Positions 50,246-58,477 of a stretch of DNA of 64,000 nucleotides are shown here, piece by piece (within the stretch, counting starts at the first letter, position 1; every line of letters begins with the position of its first letter). The translations under genes and the position numbers were made by a program. Source of the DNA: Stappia sp. MMSF_3263 (GTDB lineage: Bacteria > Pseudomonadota > Alphaproteobacteria > Rhizobiales > Stappiaceae); assembly GCF_030733745.1 (NCBI RefSeq), contig NZ_JASHIK010000001.1, forward strand, positions 186,001 to 250,000, written 5' to 3'. The notes under the pieces are model-generated. The model had not been told where the DNA came from. It searched no databases and was given only the letters and a program-made list of their open reading frames with translations.

Positions 50246-50786
50246 AGGGCTTTCCTTCCTCGTCGATCAGTTTCTCGACGATCACGGTGTCGCGCCAGCG
50301 GCCATCGAGCTTGCCGTGACGGGTGTAGGTTCCGACCTCGCGAAAGCCGAGACTGCGGCACAGCGCCAGGCTGGCAGTGTTTTCCGGGAAAATCCGCGAC
50401 AGCAGCTTCCATGCGCCGCCCATGCGGGCCGCCTCGATCAGGCCGGCGAGCGCCGCCCGGCCGCACCCCGTGCCTCGGGCGTCACGGCGGACATAGACGG
50501 AAAACTCCCTGACCCCTTCGTAGCAAGGGCGGGTGCGGTAGGGGAAGGCGACGGCATAGGAGACAATGCTGCCGCTTGTATCCTCGACCACCACGAGCGG
50601 ATGGCCGGCCTTGAACCAGGCTGCGATGGCGTCGGCATCGCGATGCTCGGTCTCGAAGGTCGCGACCCGGTCGTCGATGCCCTGGTTGTAGATCGCGGCG
50701 ATCGCGGCCGCATCGGCCGGGCGAGCGGCACGCAGGGTGAAGGGCGTCGCGGCCACGGCATCTGCGGCGGGGGCGGAGGCCGTCAT
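50238..50786 (-). CDS. GNAT acetyltransferase inside the lut operon
   Basis: A 182-residue GNAT protein. IYNQGIDDRVATFETEHRDA resembles the amine-pocket start of phosphinothricin/ArsN-like acetyltransferases; the acetyl-CoA loop is RRDARGTGCGRAALAGLI, followed by FPENTASLALCRSLGFREVG. Such enzymes acetylate small amines, but substrate cannot be told. It lies between lutA and lutB, separated by 3 nt from lutA and overlapping lutB, so it is translated as part of the operon. This insertion is not part of the standard lut arrangement. Confidence 0.85.
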   Translation of the reverse strand: MTASAPAADAVAATPFTLRAARPADAAAIAAIYNQGIDDRVATFETEHRDADAIAAWFKAGHPLVVVEDTSGSIVSYAVAFPYRTRPCYEGVREFSVYVRRDARGTGCGRAALAGLIEAARMGGAWKLLSRIFPENTASLALCRSLGFREVGTYTRHGKLDGRWRDTVIVEKLIDEEGKPCG

Positions 50787-50789
50787 GGT

Positions 50790-51611
50790 TCAGCCGCGCC
50801 TCTTCTCGCCGATCGCCGGTTGGTCGGTCATGCCGGCGAGCACCTCGGCGACATGCCGTACCTCGATGGCCGATCCCTCGCGCTTCAGCTTGCCAGCCAT
50901 GTTCATCAGGCAGCCGAGGTCTCCGGCCAGCAGCAGCGACGCGCCGGCCTCGCGGATGGTCCTGGTCTTCTCCTCGACGATCTTGTTGGAGATGTCCGGA
51001 TACTTGACGCAGAACGTGCCGCCAAAGCCGCAACACACGTCGGAATCCTTCATTTCCTTCAGTTCCAGCCCCTCGACGGAGCGCAACAGCCGTCGCGGCT
51101 GCTGCCGGATGCCCAGTTCGCGCAGGCCCGAGCAGCTGTCGTGATAAGTGACCGTTCCCTCGTGTTGTGCGTTCACCTCGGTGATGCCGAGCACGTCGGC
51201 GAGGAAGCTGACCAGTTCGAACACCTTGGCGGAGAAGGCCTCGGCGCGGGCGCGGGCCTCGTCATCGTCGTCGAACAGCTCGGCGTAATGCTTCTTCAGC
51301 ATACCGGCACACGAGCCCGACGGGGCGACGACATAGTCGTAGTCCTCGAAGGAGCGGATCACGCCTTCGGCGATCGCGCGGGCATCCTTGCGGTCGCCGG
51401 AATTGAAGGCCGGCTGGCCGCAGCAGGTCTGCGCGGCCGGCACGTCGACGCGGCAGCCGGCATCTTCCATGAGCTTGACCGCGGCGAAACCGACGCTGGG
51501 CCGGAACAGATCGACGAGGCATGTCACGAAGAGGCCGACACGTGGCGCCTTTCCGGCCTCGGAACGGCCGTTGGGGCTTTGCTGCGCGTCGTGCTGCGCG
51601 TTGGCTGTCAT
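50790..51611 (-). CDS. lutA: L-lactate utilisation protein LutA (CCG domains)
   Basis: First subunit of LutABC, 273 residues with two CCG (Cys-Cys-Gly) domains: AAQTCCGQPAFNSG near residue 60 and DVCCGFGGTFCVKYP near 190-205. VTCLVDLFRPSVGFA and YHDSCSGLRELG are typical. It overlaps the end of lutR by ATGA. A short N-terminal extension (about 20 residues) precedes the conserved RVGLFVTCLVD. It probably scaffolds the iron-sulphur part of the lactate oxidase. Confidence 0.93.
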   Translation of the reverse strand: MTANAQHDAQQSPNGRSEAGKAPRVGLFVTCLVDLFRPSVGFAAVKLMEDAGCRVDVPAAQTCCGQPAFNSGDRKDARAIAEGVIRSFEDYDYVVAPSGSCAGMLKKHYAELFDDDDEARARAEAFSAKVFELVSFLADVLGITEVNAQHEGTVTYHDSCSGLRELGIRQQPRRLLRSVEGLELKEMKDSDVCCGFGGTFCVKYPDISNKIVEEKTRTIREAGASLLLAGDLGCLMNMAGKLKREGSAIEVRHVAEVLAGMTDQPAIGEKRRG

Positions 51612-52438
51612 GGAGTGGTGGCTTCCTCTGTCGAGCGGCGCTGCGGGCGGCGCCTCTTGCTGTCGTCCTGTTCGCTCTCGATGCGTTGTTCGAGACGCAG
51701 GGCGGAGACGTTGTTCCAGCTGCCCGTCCGCGCCATCGCGTGGGCAATCTGTTCGACATAATCGATATGCGCGCCGGCCGCCTCGGTGGCCGCGGCCGCG
51801 TCGCCGGACATCACCGCCTCGTAGATCGCCCTGTGCTGGGCAAGCAGCCGCTCGCGCGATCCCGGATAGCGGTAGAGCTGCACGCGGCTGTAGAACACGC
51901 CGTCGGCCAGCAGCCGGTAGCAGGAGCGCAACGTGTGCAGCAGCACGATATTGTGCGCGCTTTCGCCGATTGCCTGATGGAACTCGACGTCCAGCTCCGC
52001 CTCGGTGTCGAAATTCTCGCTGTCGTGGGCGGCTTCCATCGCGTTGAAGATGCGGCTGATGATCTCGCGGTCGGCCTCGGTCGCGCGAAGGGCGGCGAGG
52101 CGCGTCGTCATCCGCTCGATCTCGCGGCGGTATTCCAGGTAGTCGGCAATGGCCGGCGGGTGACGGCGCACCAGCTCGACGATCGCGTCGGAGAACACGG
52201 TTCCGATGACATCGGCGATGAACGTGCCGCCGCCATGACGGGTGACGAGCAGCCCGCGCTCCTCCAGCGTCTTGATGGCGTCGCGCAGAATGGGACGGGA
52301 GACGTCAACTTTTTTGGCCAGATCGCGCTCGGCCGGCAACCGGTCGCCAGGGCGCAGCACGCCCTGGAGGATGAGCTCCTCAACCTGGTCGACAACCGAA
52401 TCTGCTGTCCGGTTGTGTTGGATCTTTCGGAATACCAT
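51608..52438 (-). CDS. lutR: GntR-family regulator of lactate genes (LldR/FadR type)
   Basis: GntR regulator with an FCD ligand domain, 276 residues. The winged helix spans about 12-75 (ILQGVLRPGDRLPAERDLAK, then SRPILRDAIKTLEERG). FCD metal/ligand positions include EFHQAIGESAHN and HRAIYEAVM. The C-terminus is a basic Arg/Lys tail. It is first in the lut operon and faces a divergent TRAP operon, so a role as a lactate-sensing repressor of both is likely. No lctP permease gene is seen nearby, in line with use of the TRAP system. Confidence 0.88.
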   Translation of the reverse strand: MVFRKIQHNRTADSVVDQVEELILQGVLRPGDRLPAERDLAKKVDVSRPILRDAIKTLEERGLLVTRHGGGTFIADVIGTVFSDAIVELVRRHPPAIADYLEYRREIERMTTRLAALRATEADREIISRIFNAMEAAHDSENFDTEAELDVEFHQAIGESAHNIVLLHTLRSCYRLLADGVFYSRVQLYRYPGSRERLLAQHRAIYEAVMSGDAAAATEAAGAHIDYVEQIAHAMARTGSWNNVSALRLEQRIESEQDDSKRRRPQRRSTEEATTP

Positions 52439-52801
52439 TTTCCCGTTCGTTTTTATTGCGGCGCCAAAAGATAATATTGCATTGCAGCAAGTAGCGTTCG
52501 CTCGCGGCGCGGACCAGCAATCTATTCTGTGTTGCGTTGAGTGGTCAATATTGTTATCCAGTTAGGGCGAGGTGATTGCTCCGGTTGGGAGGCCGGGGGA
52601 GCATCATTCGTTCCGGATGGAGAATGGGACATGTCTGCGCCTGACCGGGCGGCGTCGGTTGGGCTGGTCTGAGGCGTGTCTCGTGATGTGCCGGCGCGGA
52701 AGGCTGTCACCTTGTGCCGACCCGCTGCGAATTGGGACCGCGGCGGTTTGACGTACGTGCGGGCAAACGCCCGTATGTCTGTTCCTAGGGAGGACATCAA
52801 C
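52439..52801. other. Divergent promoter region between lutR and the TRAP operon
   Basis: 363 nt without a convincing gene. It is AT-rich at its left end. TTGAGTGGTCAA lies at 52537-52548, and AATATTG occurs twice (about 52473 and 52548), which are candidate LutR sites but not compelling. A possible promoter and an AGGGAGG ribosome site serve the TRAP binding protein. Confidence 0.55.
52748..52776 (+). promoter_or_regulatory. Candidate promoter of the monocarboxylate TRAP operon
   Basis: TTGACG and CCGTAT are 17 bp apart, about 25 nt before the GTG start codon. The -10 match is weak, and an extended hairpin GGGCAAACGCCC overlaps. Confidence 0.3.
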
Positions 52802-53848
52802 GTGAAATCATTTCTTTCAGCAGTTGCCGTAACGGCGTCTCTTGCGGTAGGCGCGGCTTCGCCGGCCGTCGCGCTCGACAAGCTCGACTGGGACATGCAG
52901 TCCACCTATCCCGGGTCGCTGACGCAGCTCGGCACCCTCGGAAAGGTTCTGTCGGAGCGTCTCAACGCCGTGTCCGGTGGCGAGATCAACCTGAAATTCC
53001 AGGAGCCGGGTGCGATCGTTCCGGCGCTGGAGGCGTTTGACGCCGTGGCAAGCGGCGCCGTCCAGGCGGCGTGGTCGACGCCGGGCTACTGGACCGGCAA
53101 GGACAGCTCTCTGGCGCTCTTCGCGGCCGTGCCCTTCGGTCCGAGCACGCCGGAATACGTGTCCTGGCTCAAGTTCGGCGGCGGCCAGGAGCTGCTCGAC
53201 GAGATCTACGCCGCATACGGCATCAAGTCGCTGATCTGCGCCGTCATCGCGCCGGAAGCGGCTGGCTGGTTCCGCAAGGAGATCAAGTCGGTCGACGACC
53301 TCAAGGGCCTGAAGATGCGTTTCTTCGGTCTTGGCGCCAAGGTGATGCAGAAGCTCGGCGTCTCGACGCAGCTGCTCGCCGGTGGCGACATCTTCCCGGC
53401 GCTCGAGCTCGGCACCATTGATGCGACCGAGTTCTCGATGCCGGCGATCGACCTGAAGCTCGGCTTCTACCAGGTCGCCAAGTACTACTACTTCCCGGGC
53501 TGGCACCAGCAGTCGACCATGTTCGAGCTGATGCTCAACAAGGCCGAGTGGGACGGCCTCGACGACCAGACCCGCTCGATCTTCGAGACGGTCTGCGATG
53601 CCAACATCGTCTACGGCATGGCCGAAGGCGAGGCGATCCAGGCTTCGGCTCTTGCCGAGCTGAAGTCGAACGGCGTCAACATCATGGAATGGGACGACGC
53701 CACGCTCGAGGCGCTCGAAGCCGCATGGCTCGAAGTCGTTGAAGAAGAGAAGGCCGCAAACCCGAACTTCGTCAAGGCCTGGGACTCGCTGACCAAGTTC
53801 CGCGAGGAATACAAGATCTGGTCCGACATCGGTTACCTGAAGAGGTAA
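52802..53848 (+). CDS. TRAP transporter binding protein, TakP/lactate-type
   Basis: Periplasmic solute-binding protein, 348 residues, with a signal peptide ending near PAVALDK. It starts at a GTG with AGGGAGGAC before it. GLKMRFFGLGAKVMQKLG carries the conserved arginine, and DATEFSMPAIDLKLGFYQVA plus KYYYFPGWHQQ are typical of the TakP group, which binds 2-oxo and hydroxy monocarboxylates, often through a metal ion. Its position divergent from lutRABC suggests L-lactate or pyruvate. The substrate is inference. Confidence 0.85.
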   Translation: MKSFLSAVAVTASLAVGAASPAVALDKLDWDMQSTYPGSLTQLGTLGKVLSERLNAVSGGEINLKFQEPGAIVPALEAFDAVASGAVQAAWSTPGYWTGKDSSLALFAAVPFGPSTPEYVSWLKFGGGQELLDEIYAAYGIKSLICAVIAPEAAGWFRKEIKSVDDLKGLKMRFFGLGAKVMQKLGVSTQLLAGGDIFPALELGTIDATEFSMPAIDLKLGFYQVAKYYYFPGWHQQSTMFELMLNKAEWDGLDDQTRSIFETVCDANIVYGMAEGEAIQASALAELKSNGVNIMEWDDATLEALEAAWLEVVEEEKAANPNFVKAWDSLTKFREEYKIWSDIGYLKR

Positions 53849-53865
53849 TCCGGACGGCAAGAAAC

Positions 53866-53893
53866 GGTCGCGCGGCCTTCGGGTCGCGCGACC
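53866..53893. repeat. Hairpin after the TRAP binding-protein gene
   Basis: A 9-bp stem GGTCGCGCG/CGCGCGACC with a 10-nt loop, in the 143-nt gap before the small permease gene. No T-run. Same position as the hairpins after potF and dctP. Confidence 0.55.
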
Positions 53894-53991
53894 CTGCGTG
53901 CGCGGATCGCGGGTGACGGACTGCGCGTCCCCCGGGTCTGCCGCCGGTGTCCCTGTCGTGTCGCGATACCCCAGTCGGGAGTAAGGTCTTC

Positions 53992-54954
53992 ATGTCAACT
54001 CTGCTTTGCCTTGCCGGCATTGCGCTGTCCGTGGTCGCGCTGTTCGGGCTGGGCGTTCCCGCCTACATCCTTTGCCCGGCCGCATTCGTCATCAGCGCGA
54101 TCGGCGGTCTTGCCCGCGGCCGGCTGTCGCTGGCAATGGCGGGAATGGTGTTGAGCGCGTTCGTTTTCGCCATCACGCTGGATGGCATGACGGCCCTGCT
54201 GACGTCGCTCGACGTCAATCCGCGCAATTTCTTTCGCCAGTATGACGGTCTTTCCGGCCTGATCGGCGCCCTTCTGATTCTCGCCCTGACCCTGCTGATG
54301 GCACGGCGTCACGCGCCGCAGGGGTTCGAGACCATGCTCGGCGCGTCCGACGATATCGACCGCGTGGTCAACGGCGTCGGCAAGGTGGCCTCCTGGCTCT
54401 TCGTGCCGATGATGATCGTGATCTTCTACGACGTCAGCCAGCGCAAGCTGCTCGATTTCGACAATTCGATCATCGATTCACCCTTCTATTTCGACAGCAC
54501 CAAGCTGCAGGAGCTGGAATGGCACCTGCACGCCACGCTGTTCCTGCTCTGCCTCGGCTTCGGCTACCGCTACGATGCCCATGTGCGCATCGAGCTGGTT
54601 CGCGACCGCCTCCGCCAGCGGGCCCGCGTGTGGATGGAGCTGGTCGGCATCATCTTCTTCCTGCTGACCTACTGCTACCTGACGGTCGAATTCGGTTGGG
54701 TGTTTGCCTCCAAGTCGTACCAGATCGGGGAGGTGTCGGCGGCCCAGACCGGGCTCAGTCACCGCTGGGTCATCAAGGGAATGCTGCCCGTCGGCTTCGC
54801 GCTGCTCTTCGCGGCTGGCGTTTCGGCAGCCTTCAGATGCGCCGTCTACCTGTTCGGTCCGACCTACCTCAACGAACGCTCCGGCGACTACGCGGGGACC
54901 CATCACGCGGACCTGCCCAAGGATGTCGCCACCAATGGGCCGATAACGGACTGA
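53992..54954 (+). CDS. TRAP transporter small permease with N-terminal extension
   Basis: Membrane subunit of the second TRAP transporter, 320 residues against about 170-220 for a usual DctQ. The C-terminal part is DctQ-like: VASWLFVPMMIVIFYDVSQR, then four hydrophobic segments with GYRYDAHVRIEL. The N-terminal ~125 residues add about four more hydrophobic segments (LLCLAGIALSVVALFGLGVP through LIGALLILALTLLMA). Such extensions occur in some TRAP subfamilies. The ATG has GGGAGTAAGG upstream. It follows the binding protein and precedes the large permease. Confidence 0.82.
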   Translation: MSTLLCLAGIALSVVALFGLGVPAYILCPAAFVISAIGGLARGRLSLAMAGMVLSAFVFAITLDGMTALLTSLDVNPRNFFRQYDGLSGLIGALLILALTLLMARRHAPQGFETMLGASDDIDRVVNGVGKVASWLFVPMMIVIFYDVSQRKLLDFDNSIIDSPFYFDSTKLQELEWHLHATLFLLCLGFGYRYDAHVRIELVRDRLRQRARVWMELVGIIFFLLTYCYLTVEFGWVFASKSYQIGEVSAAQTGLSHRWVIKGMLPVGFALLFAAGVSAAFRCAVYLFGPTYLNERSGDYAGTHHADLPKDVATNGPITD

Positions 54955-54970
54955 TCGGGGATTTCGCATC

Positions 54971-56353
54971 ATGACATTTGTGGAACTTCTGCCGGTCTTC
55001 ATGTTCCTGGCGCTCGCGCTGCTGCTGTTCACCGGTTTTCCCGTCGCCTTCATCCTTGGCGGCGTGGGTCTTGGCTTCGCCTTCCTTGCGCAGGAGCTGG
55101 GCACCTTCAACGTCGCCCGGCTCGTAATCATCCCGAACCGCATCTTCGGCGGGACGATGGAAAATCCCGTCCTCGTGGCCATTCCCATGTTCATCTTCAT
55201 GGGCACGATGCTGGAGAAATCCGGCGTCGCCAAGGATCTGCTCCACTGCTTGCAGGTGCTGACAAGGCGCATCCCCGGCGGTCTCGCGCTGTCGGTCACG
55301 CTGATGGGCACCATCATGGCCGCCACCACCGGCATCATCGGTGCCTCGGTGGTGATGATCACGCTGCTGGCCCTGCCGGTGATGCTGGAGCGCAACTACA
55401 ACATTCCGCTGGCAACCGGCACGATCGCCTCGTCGGGAACCCTCGGCATCCTCATTCCGCCATCGATCATGCTGGTGATCATGTCGGACCTGATGTCGAT
55501 CCCGGTCGGCACCGTCTTCGTCGCCGCCATTGTTCCGGGACTTCTGCTTGCCGCGCTTTATGCGATCTACATCATCGTCCTCTGCCGGTTGAAGCCGCAT
55601 CTTGCTCCGCCGCTGCCGGACGATATCGGGCCGACCAACCGGGCCGAGTTCTGGGCGATGATCTTCAAGAGCTTCATTCCGCCGGTCTTTCTGATCGTCA
55701 TCGTCCTCGGCTCGATCTTCGCCGGTCTCGCCACGCCCACCGAGGCGGCGGGCGTGGGTGCCGCCGGCGCCACACTGCTGGCGCTGCTGAACAGGAAGCT
55801 GTCGACCAACGTGATGAAGGAGGTGTGCCATCGCTCGGCGCTCACCGGCGCCATGCTGTTCGGCATCTTCCTCGGCGCCACCTGCTTCTCTCTGGTGTTC
55901 CGCTGGCTTGGCGGCGAGGCGCTGATCGACGAGTTCATCGCCTGGGCCGGTGTCGGTCCCTGGGGCATCCTCTTCGTTCTGATGGGGATGATCTTCTTCC
56001 TCGGCTTCTTCTTCGACTGGGTCGAGATCACCCTGATCGTCCTGCCTGTCTTCGGCCCGATCGTCGCCAGGCTTGACTTCGGCACCCATCTCGCCGGTTA
56101 CGAGGGGGTTGGCGAGGTGGCCCTGATCTGGTTCACGATCCTGGTGTCGACCAACCTGCAGACATCCTTCCTGACGCCGCCATTCGGCTTCGCGTTGTTC
56201 TACATGAAGGGTGTGGCGCCTCCCGGCGTCACCATCCAGCACATCTACAAGGGCATCATCCCCTTCGTGCTGTTGCAGCTGATCGGCCTTGGACTGTGCA
56301 TCCTGTTCCCGGACCTGGTCCTGTGGCTGCCTAACCTGTTGCTTGGCAAGTGA
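54971..56353 (+). CDS. TRAP transporter large permease (second system)
   Basis: Large membrane subunit, 460 residues with about 12 hydrophobic segments. IPMFIFMGTMLEKSGVAKDL, TMGIIGASVVMITLLALPVM-like and GTLGILIPPSIMLVIMSDLM segments, plus GLATPTEAAGVGAAGA and SFLTPPFGFALFYMKG, define the DctM fold in the TakP/SmoM-type branch. Starts 16 nt after the small permease stop. A perfect 12-bp hairpin follows. Together with the two upstream genes it forms a complete importer divergent from lut. Confidence 0.93.
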   Translation: MTFVELLPVFMFLALALLLFTGFPVAFILGGVGLGFAFLAQELGTFNVARLVIIPNRIFGGTMENPVLVAIPMFIFMGTMLEKSGVAKDLLHCLQVLTRRIPGGLALSVTLMGTIMAATTGIIGASVVMITLLALPVMLERNYNIPLATGTIASSGTLGILIPPSIMLVIMSDLMSIPVGTVFVAAIVPGLLLAALYAIYIIVLCRLKPHLAPPLPDDIGPTNRAEFWAMIFKSFIPPVFLIVIVLGSIFAGLATPTEAAGVGAAGATLLALLNRKLSTNVMKEVCHRSALTGAMLFGIFLGATCFSLVFRWLGGEALIDEFIAWAGVGPWGILFVLMGMIFFLGFFFDWVEITLIVLPVFGPIVARLDFGTHLAGYEGVGEVALIWFTILVSTNLQTSFLTPPFGFALFYMKGVAPPGVTIQHIYKGIIPFVLLQLIGLGLCILFPDLVLWLPNLLLGK

Positions 56354-56367
56354 TGCCTGTGAACTAA

Positions 56368-56397
56368 TGGTTCTCCGTCTTTCGTGACGGAGAACCA
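56368..56397. terminator. Perfect 12-bp hairpin after the second TRAP operon
   Basis: TGGTTCTCCGTC/GACGGAGAACCA with a 6-nt loop, 15 nt after the stop. No T-run on either strand, so factor-assisted termination or transcript stabilisation. Confidence 0.6.
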
Positions 56398-56423
56398 GCC
56401 GGCAGCACGGGAGGCGCCAGACC

Positions 56424-57791
56424 ATGGCGGACAGGGACGAGGAGCTTGCGCCACAGGCCGTTCGGGCCGCTGGCGGGGATCGCCATGGACCCGAACGGCT
56501 TCCCGCCTTTGCGGCGCATCCCGCGCGGGACCTTGTCCTGGGCGAGGTGCATGCCCGTCCGTTCCACCCGCTCGCCGGACCGCGTGTCTTCCTGCGTTAC
56601 GGTTTCGTCGTCGACGAGGCGTCGGTCGAGCGCGACCGGGAATGGTTTTCCGGCTATTGCCGCTCGATCGGCATGCCCGGCCCGGCGGCGGCCGAGCGGC
56701 ATCATCTCCTGCGCCTCGGCGAGACAGTGCTTCGGCGCGAGCGCCATGGCGAGTTCATTACCTACACATGGGACGGGCCGCTCGATGCCGCGGCGAACGG
56801 CGAGGCTCCCCCCGAAGGTCATCCCTTCGGCGCGCGCTTCCAGGCACCGGGGCCGTTGATGGTCGCGATCCGATGCGATTTCGTTCCCGCTGCCAGCGCC
56901 GCCTTCGAGCGCCGGTTCGAACGTTTCGATCAGGCCAGCCTGTCGGTGGCGGAAACCGACGGCGGCGCGGCGGTGATCGCGACCGATTTCCGGCAGGACC
57001 GCGACGGCCTCACCCGGCTTCTGGTCGGGGACCAGTCGCTCAACGCTGTGCAGGCGGGGGCGTTGACCCAGCGCCTGCTGGAGCTGGAGACCTACCGCAC
57101 CTTCGCGATGCTCGGACTGGCCGAGGCCAACCGGCAGGCGCCGCGGGTTTCGGAGATCGAGGCCGGTCTTCTGGCGATCACCGAGAGGATGCGCGCCAGT
57201 GTCGGCCTTGATGCCAACCGCCTGCTGCTCGATGAATTGACGCGACTTGCCGCCGACCTGGAAGCCGGCGCGGCAGCGAGCGCCTACCGTCTTGGAGCCA
57301 GCCGCGCCTACTATCAGATCGTCAAGCAGCGGCTGGAGGTCCTCGGCGAGCACCCGCGTGGCGGCTATTTCACCTTTACCCAGTTTCTCAACCGCCGGCT
57401 GGCACCGGCCATGCGCACCTGCGAGACCCTCGACGAGCGCCAGGCGAACCTGTCGCGCAAGCTCGCCCGTGCCGCGACGCTGCTGCGCACCCGGGTCGAT
57501 GTCGAGTTGCAGGAGCAGAACCGCACGCAGCTTGAAGCGATCAACCATCGCGCCCGCTTGCAGTTGCGCCTGCAGCAGACGGTCGAGGGGCTGTCGGTTG
57601 CCGCCATCAGCTACTATGTGGTCGGCCTGATCGCCTATCTGGTGAAGGGCATGAAGAGCGGCCCGCTCGCGACTTTCCTGCCATCGCCGGAGGTCATGGC
57701 CGCTGCCTCGGTGCCTGTCGTCCTGGCCGCCGTCTATCTCGTCGTTCGGCGCATTCGCCGCCATCACGGAGACGCGGACGGGCGCGAATGA
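56424..57791 (+). CDS. DUF3422 family membrane protein
   Basis: A 455-residue DUF3422 protein, function unknown. The conserved entry HPARDLVLGEVHARPFHPL (about 32-50) begins the domain; GDQSLNAVQAGALTQRLLEL and MRTCETLDERQANLSRKLAR follow, and helical segments around 260-390 may form coiled coils. Two hydrophobic segments near the C-terminus (about 388-410 and 424-443) anchor it in the membrane. Start chosen at the ATG after the hairpin, upstream of the conserved domain. It is alone, converging on the cytochrome c gene. Confidence 0.85.
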   Translation: MADRDEELAPQAVRAAGGDRHGPERLPAFAAHPARDLVLGEVHARPFHPLAGPRVFLRYGFVVDEASVERDREWFSGYCRSIGMPGPAAAERHHLLRLGETVLRRERHGEFITYTWDGPLDAAANGEAPPEGHPFGARFQAPGPLMVAIRCDFVPAASAAFERRFERFDQASLSVAETDGGAAVIATDFRQDRDGLTRLLVGDQSLNAVQAGALTQRLLELETYRTFAMLGLAEANRQAPRVSEIEAGLLAITERMRASVGLDANRLLLDELTRLAADLEAGAAASAYRLGASRAYYQIVKQRLEVLGEHPRGGYFTFTQFLNRRLAPAMRTCETLDERQANLSRKLARAATLLRTRVDVELQEQNRTQLEAINHRARLQLRLQQTVEGLSVAAISYYVVGLIAYLVKGMKSGPLATFLPSPEVMAAASVPVVLAAVYLVVRRIRRHHGDADGRE

Positions 57792-57848
57792 CCACGATCT
57801 CCCCCACTTCGTCCGGAGCGCCGTCCGGCGGGACCTTGGATGTGAAAA

Positions 57849-57870
57849 GGGCCGGACAATGGTCCGGCCC
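57849..57870. terminator. Bidirectional terminator between DUF3422 and cytochrome c genes
   Basis: GGGCCGGAC/GTCCGGCCC with an AATG loop; on the minus strand it is followed by TTTTC, which fits the cytochrome gene best. Confidence 0.7.
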
Positions 57871-57922
57871 CTTCCTGTCGCGCTTGATCGGCAGCCGCCG
57901 GACCCTGGCCCGGCGGCCGGCG

Positions 57923-58321
57923 TCACTTGGTCGTGCCGTCCGCGTTGAACTGCGCCAGATAGGCGATGACGTCGGCGCGCTCGTCTTCCTTCTTGAGACC
58001 GGCGAAAGCCATCTTGCCCTTCGGGATCACCTTCTTGGGTGCCTCGAGATAGGCACTGAGCGTCTCCGCGTCCCAGACCTTGCCGGCTTCCTTGCCCTCA
58101 AGCAGCGGCTTGGAATACTTGTAGTCGTCGGCATGGCCCCAGGGACCGTCGATGACGCCGTTGAGTGCGGGGCCGACCTTGTTCTTGGCGCCTTCTCCCA
58201 CGGCATGGCAGGCCATGCACTTGCGGAAAACCTTCTCGCCGGCGGCTGCGTCGCCTTCGGCATGCGCGTTCGCCGAAAAAGCCAGAATGGCGGCGCCGGC
58301 AAGCAGAATCAGACGTTTCAT
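57923..58321 (-). CDS. Cytochrome c, class I (c2/c550-like)
   Basis: Small periplasmic electron carrier, 132 residues. The signal peptide (MKRLILLAGAAILAFSANAHA) is followed by the haem motif CMACH (C35, C38, H39); the axial methionine is probably in PKGKMAFAG. VGPALNGVIDG and YLAQFNADG are typical of c2/c550 cytochromes. The second of two neighbouring ATGs (58321) fits the GGGAGA ribosome site best; the first, at 58327, is too close. Electron partners are not visible nearby, though glycolate oxidase genes are close. Confidence 0.92.
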   Translation of the reverse strand: MKRLILLAGAAILAFSANAHAEGDAAAGEKVFRKCMACHAVGEGAKNKVGPALNGVIDGPWGHADDYKYSKPLLEGKEAGKVWDAETLSAYLEAPKKVIPKGKMAFAGLKKEDERADVIAYLAQFNADGTTK

Positions 58322-58477
58322 AAGCATGTCTCCCGAAACTCTCTTGTTCCTCCGTCCGGGCGCAGGTCGCCCGAAGGCCTGTCGGACAGGTTCCTGAAGA
58401 CTAACATGCTCCACGATGGCGTCACCCCGCAAGGGCAGGGTCAGTATGTCGCATTGGCGCTGGCGGGCCGCTCGTCG

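Noticed and set aside
54869-56425. 518-aa open frame on the minus strand
   Set aside because: Antisense to the TRAP large permease; its Asp/Gln/Arg-rich repeats are the complement of membrane-helix codons.
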